Positions 1 to 7,207 of a stretch of 64,000 nt of DNA are shown piece after piece. This DNA comes from Streptomyces formicae. GTDB lineage: Bacteria; Actinomycetota; Actinomycetes; Streptomycetales; Streptomycetaceae. The notes beneath the pieces were generated by a model. The model saw only the letters and a list, made by a program, of their open reading frames with translations, did not search any database and had not been told where the DNA came from. Numbering within the stretch: the first letter of the stretch is position 1; the number at the start of each line of letters is the position of its first letter. Both the position numbers and the translations under genes were made by a program. Where the stretch lies: NCBI RefSeq assembly GCF_002556545.1, contig NZ_CP022685.1, forward strand, positions 1,116,001 through 1,180,000, written 5' to 3'.

Positions 1-136
1 GCTCGACCGCGTACTCGTCGAGTTCCGAAAGGAGGCCGTCGACGTCGTCGCGGTCGACGGTCAGGTCATCGGCGAAGTGCCGGTCGCCGGTGGCGTCGGG
101 CACGTACTTCACACAGACAACGATCCTCAAGCTCAC
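1..136 (-). CDS. etfB: Electron transfer flavoprotein beta subunit, N-terminal part (runs off the window)
   Basis: The minus strand from a GTG at 134-136 reads VSLRIVVCVKYVPDATGDR, followed by a stretch ending LLSELDEYAVE. This is the classic beginning of the actinobacterial EtfB/FixA family: an MKIVVCVK-like first strand, then an NE/DEYAVE element. An AGGAGA ribosome site lies just upstream. EtfB with EtfA carries electrons from acyl-CoA and related dehydrogenases to the quinone pool through FAD and AMP cofactors. Only about 45 codons are present, the gene continuing beyond the left edge. The family call rests on the start motif alone but is distinctive. Confidence 0.85.
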   Translation of the reverse strand, partial: MSLRIVVCVKYVPDATGDRHFADDLTVDRDDVDGLLSELDEYAVE

Positions 137-190
137 GCCGGCTCTCCTACTGCATCGTCTTTACTGGGCTGCTGCCTAGGCTTATGGCTA

Positions 191-207
191 CTGCCTTCTG
201 CAGGCAG
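191..207. repeat. Short inverted repeat upstream of etfB
   Basis: Arms CTGCCT and AGGCAG with a 5-nt loop lie in the 231-bp gap between etfB (start 136) and the flavin reductase (stop 368). The arms are perfect but short. It could be an operator or 5'-leader hairpin of the leftward etf operon. The rest of the gap has AT-richer sequence near 260-275 and no supported gene. Confidence 0.25.
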
Positions 208-367
208 CATAGGCGCCTGAAGCGGCGCATCCCGGTCGGGGCGGCCCCCGCTCCGACCGAAATATTACTCATGAGTACACCCAGTTCATTCCCCCTGAGC
301 AAGCGCTTTGAACTGTGACCTTCCCAACGCTCCGTAATCGGGCGCGCCGGCGGTCGAACGGGAACGC

Positions 368-877
368 TCAGTCGCGCAGGGCGTTGAAGCGCCCCTGGTG
401 GTACACGAGCGGTCGGCCCTCGCCCGCGGGGTCGCCCTCGACGGCCTCGGCGAGCACGATCCGGTGGTCGCCCGCGGGCACCCGGGCCACGATCCGGCAG
501 ACCAGCCAGGCGAGCGCGCCGTCCAGGACGGGGACGCCCTCGGGCCCCTCGTGCCAGCGCGTCGGCGCGCCGAAGCGGTCGGCACCGCTGCGCGCGAAGG
601 TGGCGGCGAGGTCCTGCTGGTGCTCGCCGAGTATGTGCACGCCGACGTGCTCGGCCTCGGAGATCGCGGGCCAGCTGGAGGCGCCCGTACCGATGCCGAA
701 GGAGATCATCGGGGGCTCGGCGGAGACCGAGGTGAGCGAGGTGGCGGTGAAGCCGACGGGGCGCGAGTCCCGCGCCGCGGTGATCACGGCGACCCCCGCC
801 GCGTGCCGCCGGAAGACCGAGCGGAGCAGATCGGGGTGCGCGATCCGGGAAGTGCCGAGAGTGGGCGATGCCGTCAT
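368..877 (-). CDS. Flavin reductase-like (FMN-binding split barrel) protein
   Basis: A 169-residue protein of the HpaC/NADH:FMN oxidoreductase split-barrel family, which supplies reduced flavin to partner monooxygenases. The family pattern is visible: VFRRHAAGVAVITA near the N-terminus, then PVGFTATSLTSVSAEPPMISF (the flavin phosphate region), VHILGEHQQDLAATFA, and a C-terminal PLVYHQGRFNAL, the usual ending of this family. The start is the ATG at 875-877 preceded by AAGGAC; an upstream in-frame ATG at 949 would add 24 residues lacking family character. No monooxygenase partner is adjacent. The LLM enzymes of this window are possible clients, but that is inference. Confidence 0.85.
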   Translation of the reverse strand: MTASPTLGTSRIAHPDLLRSVFRRHAAGVAVITAARDSRPVGFTATSLTSVSAEPPMISFGIGTGASSWPAISEAEHVGVHILGEHQQDLAATFARSGADRFGAPTRWHEGPEGVPVLDGALAWLVCRIVARVPAGDHRIVLAEAVEGDPAGEGRPLVYHQGRFNALRD

Positions 878-1111
878 GGAGTTGTCCTTCTGCCGGAGGT
901 ACGAGCGGATTCGTCGGTACTCAGCAGTGCGGACAGCGCGCGCTGGCATGGCGCGCTAGGTCCACATGGACGCGCTCGTACAGCAGAAGGTCCCGAGGCA
1001 TGGAAGCAGGCTCGCGACAGGTGGCCCACACAGTCAAGTCCTTTCCGGGATATGAAAGATGGATCACTGACGCAGCGGCGCGCGGGGCGCTCCGGAGGGT
1101 GGAACAGCAGG

Positions 1112-1438
1112 TCACACGGCCTCCCCGAGGGCGGCGATCACATCGGCCCTGCGCGGCTGCCCGGCCGCGCGGCGCACCTCGCGCCCGGCCGCGTCGAGGA
1201 CGAGCACGGTCGGCGTCTTGACGACGCGCAGTTCGCGTACGAGACCGAGGGCGGCCTCGGCGTCGATCTCCACGTGGGCGACGCCCGGGACCATGGCGGT
1301 CACCTCGGCGAGGACCCTGCGGGTCGCGCGGCAGGGCTGACAGAAGGCGCTGGAGAACTGCACGAGCGTCGCGCGCTCGCCCAGCGGCTCCCCGATGTCC
1401 GCCGCGCCGAGCCGCCGCCCGGTGTCGTGTTCTGGCAC
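1112..1438 (-). CDS. Thioredoxin-family protein with CQPC active site
   Basis: A 108-residue single-domain thioredoxin fold. The redox motif C33-Q-P-C36 follows the strand TLVQFSSAF, and the cis-proline loop KTPTVLVLD is at about residues 74-82. The dipeptide QP between the cysteines differs from GP of classical TrxA, so this is a thioredoxin-like reductant or oxidant of unknown partner rather than the main thioredoxin. I chose the GTG at 1436-1438 because GGGAGG sits 5 nt upstream; an ATG at 1459 gives 7 more residues and has no good ribosome site. No signal peptide or anchor is visible from this start. It is divergent from the plsC-like gene across 237 bp. Confidence 0.85.
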   Translation of the reverse strand: MPEHDTGRRLGAADIGEPLGERATLVQFSSAFCQPCRATRRVLAEVTAMVPGVAHVEIDAEAALGLVRELRVVKTPTVLVLDAAGREVRRAAGQPRRADVIAALGEAV

Positions 1439-1675
1439 TCCAGCCTCCCGCCCCGGCATGTCGATCCACGCCCCGTTCCGTTCGCTCCCCAGTTCAGCGC
1501 ACACGCACCCGCAAAGATTCCGACGTGACGAGAATCTCCCGCAATGGCGGCACCAAGGGTGGCCACCCGTCCGTTCTTCGGGCACGATCTGCGCAACGCC
1601 GAAAAACCTACGGCTGCGTAACTTCCCGCCGGGAGCCCCCTCCCCAGGCAGAGAAACGAAGGGCCCTCCCCACCC

Positions 1676-2404
1676 ATGGCAGAGCTTGTCTACCCTCCGG
1701 TCATCGGTGCCGCGAAAACACTTTTCAAGGCATGGGACCTGAAGATCGACTGCAAGGGGTCGGAGAACATCCCACGCTCCGGCGGCGCGGTCCTCGTCAG
1801 CAACCACATCAGCTACCTCGACTTCATCTTCGACGGTCTCGCCGCCCTGCCGCAGAAGCGTCTGGTGCGCTTCATGGCCAAGGAGTCGGTGTTCCGGCAC
1901 AAGATCTCCGGGCCGCTGATGCGCGGGATGAAGCACATCCCCGTCGACCGCAAGCAGGGTGAGGCCGCCTACGCGCACGCCCTCGCCTCGCTGCGCTCCG
2001 GGGAGATCATCGGGGTCTTCCCCGAGGCGACGATCTCGCAGTCCTTCACGCTCAAGACGTTCAAGTCGGGCGCCGCACGCCTCGCCCAGGAGGCCGGGGT
2101 GCCGCTCATCCCGATGGCCCTGTGGGGCACGCAGCGGCTGTGGACGAAGGGGCACCCGCGCAACTTCAAGCGCAGCCACCTGCCGATCACGATCCGCGTG
2201 GGCGAGCCGGTCGAGGCGCCCAAGGACCAGTACGCGGGTGCGATCACGCGACGCCTGCGCGAGCGCTGCCAGGAGCTCCTCGAAGCCGCCCAGCGCGCCT
2301 ACCCGGTGCGCCCCAAGGGTCCCGACGACACGTGGTGGATGCCCGCGCACCTGGGCGGGACGGCACCGACGCCCGCCGAGGTGAAGGCGGCGGAGGCGGG
2401 CTGA
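1676..2404 (+). CDS. 1-acyl-sn-glycerol-3-phosphate acyltransferase (PlsC family)
   Basis: A 242-residue LPLAT/PlsC protein that would move an acyl chain to lysophosphatidic acid or a related lipid at the inner membrane face. Catalytic motif NHxxxxD is present as NHISYLD at residues 43-49. The glycerophosphate-binding block is VFPEATIS near residue 115, and VPLIPMALWGTQRLW near 140 matches the family's last block. Length is typical for the soluble, membrane-associated actinobacterial paralogues. The start ATG follows an AAGGG at rather long distance, so the start is less certain than the family. It is monocistronic between divergent and convergent neighbours. Confidence 0.9.
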   Translation: MAELVYPPVIGAAKTLFKAWDLKIDCKGSENIPRSGGAVLVSNHISYLDFIFDGLAALPQKRLVRFMAKESVFRHKISGPLMRGMKHIPVDRKQGEAAYAHALASLRSGEIIGVFPEATISQSFTLKTFKSGAARLAQEAGVPLIPMALWGTQRLWTKGHPRNFKRSHLPITIRVGEPVEAPKDQYAGAITRRLRERCQELLEAAQRAYPVRPKGPDDTWWMPAHLGGTAPTPAEVKAAEAG

Positions 2405-2436
2405 GCCCCTCCCCCGCGCCCTGCCCTGCCCCCGTG

Positions 2437-3132
2437 CTACTCCGGCGCGCGGACGGTGATCCGCGCGCCGGGACTGAACTTCTCCAGGAGCTCGGCCAGT
2501 TCGGCGCCCGCGGCCTCGATGCCCGCGTCGGGCCCCATCCCCTCCAGCAGGAAGATCGCGTTCCTGGACTCCTCGGTGAGGCGGGTGCGCGGGCCCTGGC
2601 GCCAGTTCCAGCGGCGACAGGTGACGCCCTCCTCGTCGCACCACACGACCTCGCCCGCGTCGGGGTGCTCGACGACCCGCTCGCCCGCCGCCGCGGTGAC
2701 GAAGTCCTCCTCGCCGGTGGCCCGCACCAGGCGCATGCCGCCCTGGATGTGGTCCAGGTCCTCGCCGCCGACCGGGATCAGATGGGCCACGCTGATCGCG
2801 TTGTAGAGGTCGACCAGGACGTTGATCCTCGGCAGGCCGCCGTCGGCGAGTGCCCGCTTGGCGAGCGCCTCCGCCGAGTTCCTGGTCCGTGAGGGCTTCG
2901 CGCCGAACGCCGTGTAGGCGGCGCGCCAGGCGGCCATGTGCGGGTCCTCGTGCGGGGCGCGCCCGTCCAGGCGTACGGCGAGGCGGCGCGCCGCGTCGTC
3001 GAGGAGTTCCGACGTGGCGTCGGTGCTCTCCCCGTTGACCAGGCCGTACGCCTCGATGGCGACGTGCCGGAAGCCGGGCGCGAGGCCGCGCACCTCGTCG
3101 GACACGGTGAGCGTGAGGGGTGTGCGGGTCAT
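2437..3132 (-). CDS. B3/B4 tRNA-binding-domain protein (PheT B3/B4-like)
   Basis: A 231-residue stand-alone B3/B4 domain of the type found in the phenylalanyl-tRNA synthetase beta chain. Diagnostic stretches are WRAAYTAFGAKPSRTRNSAEALAKRAL, LPRINVLVDLYNAISVAHLIPVGGEDLD and the later ESRNAIFLLEGMG. Free-standing versions are suspected to bind or edit aminoacyl-tRNA or amino acids, but their role is not settled. AAGGTGG lies 6 nt before the ATG. It is 48 nt downstream of the transglutaminase gene on the same strand, so the two are probably co-transcribed. Confidence 0.85.
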   Translation of the reverse strand: MTRTPLTLTVSDEVRGLAPGFRHVAIEAYGLVNGESTDATSELLDDAARRLAVRLDGRAPHEDPHMAAWRAAYTAFGAKPSRTRNSAEALAKRALADGGLPRINVLVDLYNAISVAHLIPVGGEDLDHIQGGMRLVRATGEEDFVTAAAGERVVEHPDAGEVVWCDEEGVTCRRWNWRQGPRTRLTEESRNAIFLLEGMGPDAGIEAAGAELAELLEKFSPGARITVRAPE

Positions 3133-3180
3133 CGAGCCACCTTGCTGCGTCGAGACCGTGCGGAGCGCGGTCGGGACTGT

Positions 3181-3774
3181 TCAGAGCGCGTCGGGAAGGT
3201 TCTCCCACAGGTACGGCCGGTCAGGGGCGTCCTTCATGACGCGCAGGACCGCCGGGTGCGGTGCAGCATAGAGTACTGGATAGTCCAACTCGCTGGACCG
3301 GGCGTCGGGCACCCAGGCCAGCCGCTCCCCCGCCAGTGAGAACCGCGCGTCGACGCCCGGCTTGTTGCCGCGGCAGTCCTGCCGGTGCCAGCCGCCGCGG
3401 AAGCGCACGGCGACGAGCCCGTGCACGCAGTGGCCGGTCCCCGCGTCGTGGGTCAGCCGCTGGTAGCAGAGCGCGGTCGGGATGTCCTCGGCGCGCAGCA
3501 GCGCGGCCAGCGCGTGGGCCTTGGCGTGGCAGATGCCGGTGCCCTGCGCCAGGACGTCCGAGGCCCGCCAGGTGACGCGCGGGTCACCGCTGTCGGCGGA
3601 GTGCGGAATGGTGTCGCGGACGTATTCGTAGGCAGCCTGCGCGTATACGTATGAGTCGGCGGACTCCTCGGCGAGGCGGGCGGCGACCTCACGTACGACG
3701 TGGTGATGGTGGTCGATGACCTCGTCGGCGGCCAAGTACGCGGAGAGGACGGGGTTGTCCTGGATCAGCTGCAT
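3181..3774 (-). CDS. Transglutaminase-like cysteine protease-fold protein
   Basis: A 197-residue protein of the transglutaminase-like superfamily. The triad is visible in order: Cys in GTGICHAKAHALAALLR, His in GHCVHGLVAVRF, and Asp in GGWHRQDCRGNK. The likely activity is proteolysis or deamidation, with no substrate indicated. The start ATG at 3772-3774 has no ribosome site. A promoter-like pair, TTGACG at 3807-3812 and TATGCT at 3783-3788 on the minus strand with an 18-nt spacer, would begin transcription 1-2 nt before this ATG, so a leaderless mRNA is likely. An upstream ATG at 3807 would lie inside that promoter. The B3/B4 gene follows. Confidence 0.85.
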   Translation of the reverse strand: MQLIQDNPVLSAYLAADEVIDHHHHVVREVAARLAEESADSYVYAQAAYEYVRDTIPHSADSGDPRVTWRASDVLAQGTGICHAKAHALAALLRAEDIPTALCYQRLTHDAGTGHCVHGLVAVRFRGGWHRQDCRGNKPGVDARFSLAGERLAWVPDARSSELDYPVLYAAPHPAVLRVMKDAPDRPYLWENLPDAL

Positions 3775-3782
3775 GCCACGGG

Positions 3783-3812
3783 AGCATAGAAATACGACCG
3801 ACCGCACGTCAA
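3783..3812 (-). promoter_or_regulatory. Predicted leaderless promoter of the transglutaminase gene
   Basis: On the minus strand, -35 TTGACG and -10 TATGCT are separated by 18 nt. The -10 ends about 9 nt before the ATG at 3774, placing the start of transcription at or next to the start codon. Leaderless genes are common in Streptomyces. Both hexamers lie in the 22+12+22 dyad described separately. Confidence 0.5.
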
Positions 3813-3840
3813 TGCAATTGCGGTCAGCCGTATATCTATG
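3785..3840. repeat. 22-bp imperfect inverted repeat with 12-bp spacer
   Basis: Left arm 3785-3806 begins CATAGAAATACG and ends CCGACCGCA. Right arm 3819-3840 is its reverse complement with 19 of 22 positions matching. The spacer is 12 nt. The dyad fills most of the gap between the threonine aldolase stop (3865) and the transglutaminase start (3774). It overlaps the predicted promoter, so an operator is the best guess. A terminator for the aldolase operon is an alternative, although neither arm is followed by a T-run. Confidence 0.6.
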
Positions 3841-3864
3841 CAGCCGAAAGAGTGGCGGCGGAGG

Positions 3865-4959
3865 TCAGCGCGCCATCTCCTCCTTGAGCGCCGCGAGGAA
3901 CCCGTCGACGTCCTCCTCGCGGGTGTCGAAGGCACACATCCAGCGGACGTCGCCCGCCGCCTCGTCCCAGAAGTAGAAGCGGTAGCGCTTCTGCAGACGC
4001 TCGCTCACGTCGTGCGGCAGCCGCGCGAAGACGGCGTTGGCCTGCACCGGGTAGAGGATCTCCACGCCGTGCACGGAGCGGACGCCCTCCGCCAGGCGCT
4101 GCGCCATCTCGTTGGCGTGCCGGGCGTTGCGCAGCCACAGGTCCTTGGCGAGCAGCGCCTCCAACTGCACGGAGACGAAGCGCATCTTGGAGGCGAGCTG
4201 CATGGACATCTTGCGCAGGTGCTTCATGTGGCGCACGGCGTCCTGGTTGATGACCACGACGGCCTCGCCGAACAGCGCGCCGTTCTTGGTGCCGCCGAGC
4301 GAGAGGATGTCGACGCCGGCCGCGTTCGTGAACGTCCGCATGGGGACGTCGAGCGCGGCCGCCGCGTTGGCTATCCGGGAGCCGTCGAGGTGCACCCTCA
4401 TGCCGAGCTGGTGCGCGTGGTCGCAGATCGCGCGGATCTCGTCGGGCGTGTAGAGCGTGCCCAGTTCGGTGTTCTGCGCGAGCGAGACGACCTGCGGCAT
4501 CGCACGGTGCTCGTCGTCCCAGCCGAACGCCTGCTTGTCGATCAGCTCGGGGGTCAACTTGCCGTCCGGCGTGGGCACCGTGAGCAGCTTGAGACCGGCC
4601 ATCCGCTCCGGGGCGCCGCCCTCGTCGACGTTGATGTGCGCGGACTCGGCGCAGATCACCGCGCCCCAGCGGTCGGCGACCGCCTGGAGCGCGACGACGT
4701 TGGCGCCGGTTCCGTTGAACACCGGGAACGCCTCGGCACTGGCGCCGAAGTGGCCGCGGATGACCTGCTGGAGGTTGGCCGTGTAGTCGTCCTCGCCGTA
4801 CGCGATCTGGTGACCGCCGTTGGCCAGGGCCAGGGCGGCCATCACCTCCGGATGCGCCCCCGCGTAGTTGTCGCTCGCGAAGCCGCGGACGTCCGGGTCG
4901 TGGTGGCGCCGGGCATCGGTCCTCGGCGGGTTGACCGCTTCTCCGTCGCGAGCGGTCAC
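3865..4959 (-). CDS. Low-specificity threonine aldolase / beta-eliminating lyase (PLP enzyme)
   Basis: A 364-residue fold-type I PLP enzyme of the GLY1/LtaE group that splits threonine or allo-threonine into glycine and acetaldehyde. Landmarks are FASDNYAGAHPEVMAAL near the N-terminus, YGEDDYTANL, VFNGTGANVVAL, RVHLDGSRIANAA (cofactor Asp), and the Schiff-base lysine in DILSLGGTKNGALFGEA. The GTG start at 4957-4959 overlaps the stop of the upstream SDR as GTGA. It is last in a three-gene operon (DUF6421, SDR, aldolase). Specificity among beta-hydroxy amino acids cannot be read from the sequence. Confidence 0.88.
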   Translation of the reverse strand: MTARDGEAVNPPRTDARRHHDPDVRGFASDNYAGAHPEVMAALALANGGHQIAYGEDDYTANLQQVIRGHFGASAEAFPVFNGTGANVVALQAVADRWGAVICAESAHINVDEGGAPERMAGLKLLTVPTPDGKLTPELIDKQAFGWDDEHRAMPQVVSLAQNTELGTLYTPDEIRAICDHAHQLGMRVHLDGSRIANAAAALDVPMRTFTNAAGVDILSLGGTKNGALFGEAVVVINQDAVRHMKHLRKMSMQLASKMRFVSVQLEALLAKDLWLRNARHANEMAQRLAEGVRSVHGVEILYPVQANAVFARLPHDVSERLQKRYRFYFWDEAAGDVRWMCAFDTREEDVDGFLAALKEEMAR

Positions 4960-5696
4960 GGCTTCTCGGTCAGCCACAGGCGGTTTCCGTTCACTTCCGC
5001 GGCGGGCCGCTCCCAGACGCCCGCGATGGCCTCGGCCAGCTCGTTGACGTCGGTGAAGCCCGCGAACTTCGCGTTGGGCCGCTCCGCGCGCATCGCGTCG
5101 TGCACCAACGCCTTGACCACCAGGATCGCAGCCGCCGCGCGCGGGCCATCGTCGCCCCCCGCCTTGCGGAAGGCGTCCGCGAGGGCGAGCGTCCAGGCCT
5201 CGGCCGCCGCCTTGGACGCGGCGTACGCGGCGTTGCCCGCGGTGGGCTTGGAGGCGCCCGCGGCGCTGATCAGGAGGTAGCGGCCGCGGTCGCTGCGGCG
5301 CAGGCCGTCCTCGAAGGCGAGGGAGGTGTGCTGCACGGTGCGGATCAGGAGCTTCTCCAGGAAGTCCCAGTCGGCGAGGTCGGTCTCGGTGAAGTTCTTG
5401 CTGCCGCGCCAGCCGCCGACGAGGTGCACCAGACCGTCGATCCGGCCGAACTCCTTCTCCGTGCGCGTCGCCCACTCACGGGCCGCGTCCAGGTCGAGGA
5501 GGTCGACCGTGTCACCGACGACGGTGGCCCCGCCGTGCGCGTACCGCGCGGCGTCCACGGCCTCGGCAAGGCGCGCGGCGTCGGCGTCGGACGCCACGAC
5601 CGTCGCCCCGGCCTCCGCCAGCCTCAGCAGCGTCGCCCGGCCCGCGGGTCCCGCCGCTCCCGCGACCGCGACCACAGCTCCATCGAGTACGGACAT
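4956..5696 (-). CDS. Short-chain dehydrogenase/reductase
   Basis: A 246-residue SDR with a slightly atypical nucleotide loop, AVAGAAGPAGRATLLRLAEAGA. The normal active-site region LISAAGASKPTAGNAAYAASKAAAEAW contains Ser, Tyr and Lys. The adenine-ring Asp is in VASDADAARL, which suggests NAD(H). AAGGAGG precedes the ATG at 5694-5696; an in-frame ATG at 5726 would overlap DUF6421 and lacks such a site. It sits between the DUF6421 gene and the aldolase with overlapping or near-abutting ends, so it is translated as part of that operon. The substrate is unknown. Confidence 0.88.
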   Translation of the reverse strand: MSVLDGAVVAVAGAAGPAGRATLLRLAEAGATVVASDADAARLAEAVDAARYAHGGATVVGDTVDLLDLDAAREWATRTEKEFGRIDGLVHLVGGWRGSKNFTETDLADWDFLEKLLIRTVQHTSLAFEDGLRRSDRGRYLLISAAGASKPTAGNAAYAASKAAAEAWTLALADAFRKAGGDDGPRAAAAILVVKALVHDAMRAERPNAKFAGFTDVNELAEAIAGVWERPAAEVNGNRLWLTEKP

Positions 5697-5722
5697 CGTC
5701 CTCGCCTCCTTGTGGCGGCCGC

Positions 5723-7126
5723 TCACGCGGCGGCCTTCTCGGCACCCGTGGAAGCGGTGATCCCCTTGGTGGAGGCGATCACGTGCTTCAGCTTCTTGGA
5801 GAGCGCCTCATAGAACATGCTGAGCGGAAACTCGTCGGGAAGCACCTCGTCCACCAGTTTGCGGGGCGGCAGCGAGGTGTCCAGGGCGTCAGGACCCTTG
5901 GCCCAGCGCGAGCCCGGGTGCGGCGAGAGGTACTGGGACACCAGGTCGTACGCGGCGAACCAGTGGACCAGCTTCGGGCGGTCGATGCCCGCCCGGTAGA
6001 GGTCCTCGATCTCGGCACACAGCTGGTTGGTGACCTGCGGGGCGCGCTCCCAGTCGATGTGGAGCGTGTTGTCGGTCCAGCGGACCACGTCGTGCTTGTG
6101 GAGGTAGGCGAAGAGGAGCTGGCCGCCGAGCCCGTCGTAGTTCTTGACGCGGTCGCCGGTGACCGGGAAGCGGAACATCCGGTCGAAGAGGACCGCGTAC
6201 TGCACGTCGCGCGCCTGCGGGACGCCCTCGTCCGCGAGCTTCACCGCCTCCTTGAAGGCGGTGAGGTCGCAGCGCAGCTCTTCGAGGCCGTACATCCAGA
6301 ACGGCTGGCGCTGCTTGATCATGAAGGGGTCGAAGGGCAGGTCGCCGTGGCTGTGGGTGCGGTCGTGGACCATGTCCCACAGCACGAACGCCTGCTGGCA
6401 GCGGTCCTGGTCGCCGACCATCTCGCGGATGTCGTCGGGCAGTTCGAGCCCGAGCAGGTCCACGGCGGCCTCGGTGACGCGGCGGAAGCGGGCCGCCTCG
6501 CGGTCGCAGAAGATGCCGCCCCAGGAGAAGCGCTCGGGCGCCTCGCGCACGGCGATGGTCTCGGGGAACAGGACGGCCGAGTTCGTGTCGTACCCGGCGG
6601 TGAAGTCCTCGAAGGTGATGCCGCAGAACAGCGGGTTGTCGTAGCGCGTGCGCTCGAGATCGGCCAGCCAGTCGGGCCAGACCATGCGCAGCACGACCGC
6701 TTCGAGATTGCGGTCGGGGTTGCCGTTCTGCGTGTACATGGGGAAGACGACCAGGTGCTGCAGGCCGTCCGCGCGGTGCGCCGCGGGCTGGAAGGCGAGC
6801 AGCGAGTCCAGGAAGTCGGGCACCTGGAAGCCGTCGTCGGACCAGCGGCGCAGGTCGGCGGCGAGGGCCTGGTGGTAGGCGGCGTCGTGCGGGAGCAGCG
6901 GGGCGAGCTGCTCGACCGCCGATATGACGCGGTCCACGGCGAGTTCCGCCACGGCCTTGGCCGGGGCGCCCTCCGCCTCGAAGTCGATCGACCCGTCCGG
7001 CGACTGCCAGGGCCTGATCTCCTCCACGGCGTCCTTGAGCACCGGCCACGCCGGGTGGTCCACCACCCGCCCATCAGCGGAAGGAACCGCACCCTCCGTA
7101 CCCGAACGCACAAGAATTTCCGTCAT
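5723..7126 (-). CDS. DUF6421-family protein of unknown function
   Basis: A 467-residue soluble protein that I recognise as the conserved actinobacterial DUF6421 family. It has no signal peptide or membrane segments. Conserved-looking blocks include VFPMYTQNGNPDRNLEAVVL, FVLWDMVHDRTHSHGDLPFDPFMIKQRQPFWMYG, and a C-terminal LVDEVLPDEFPLSMFYEALSKKLKHVIAST. The His-rich HDRTHSHGD would be a plausible metal or catalytic site. It starts a three-gene operon with an SDR and a threonine aldolase, so a role in beta-hydroxy amino acid or aldehyde metabolism is a fair guess. AAGGTGGG precedes the ATG. Confidence 0.8.
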   Translation of the reverse strand: MTEILVRSGTEGAVPSADGRVVDHPAWPVLKDAVEEIRPWQSPDGSIDFEAEGAPAKAVAELAVDRVISAVEQLAPLLPHDAAYHQALAADLRRWSDDGFQVPDFLDSLLAFQPAAHRADGLQHLVVFPMYTQNGNPDRNLEAVVLRMVWPDWLADLERTRYDNPLFCGITFEDFTAGYDTNSAVLFPETIAVREAPERFSWGGIFCDREAARFRRVTEAAVDLLGLELPDDIREMVGDQDRCQQAFVLWDMVHDRTHSHGDLPFDPFMIKQRQPFWMYGLEELRCDLTAFKEAVKLADEGVPQARDVQYAVLFDRMFRFPVTGDRVKNYDGLGGQLLFAYLHKHDVVRWTDNTLHIDWERAPQVTNQLCAEIEDLYRAGIDRPKLVHWFAAYDLVSQYLSPHPGSRWAKGPDALDTSLPPRKLVDEVLPDEFPLSMFYEALSKKLKHVIASTKGITASTGAEKAAA

Positions 7127-7141
7127 GACCCACCTTCCACG

Positions 7142-7184
7142 GGAGAACCTCGCGTATGGACACCGTATGCATGCGAGGTTCTCC
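7142..7184. promoter_or_regulatory. 12-bp perfect inverted repeat just upstream of the DUF6421 operon
   Basis: Arms GGAGAACCTCGC (7142-7153) and GCGAGGTTCTCC (7173-7184) are perfect and separated by 19 nt that contain two direct copies of CGTATG. The near arm is 15 nt from the DUF6421 start codon. It can be an operator for a dimeric regulator or a leader hairpin near the ribosome site. The gap to the esterase stop (7208) is otherwise featureless. Confidence 0.55.
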
Positions 7185-7207
7185 GCGACAAGGGGGGCCT
7201 CGGGAAA

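Noticed and set aside
949..949. Upstream ATG for the flavin reductase
   Set aside because: The 24 extra residues are not family-like, and the ATG at 877 has the better ribosome site.
1112..3208. A 698-codon minus-strand frame ending in the thioredoxin sequence
   Set aside because: Only its last 108-115 codons look like a protein. The rest runs antisense to plsC and out of frame through the B3/B4 gene, and is Arg/Gly-rich as expected of GC-rich shadow frames.
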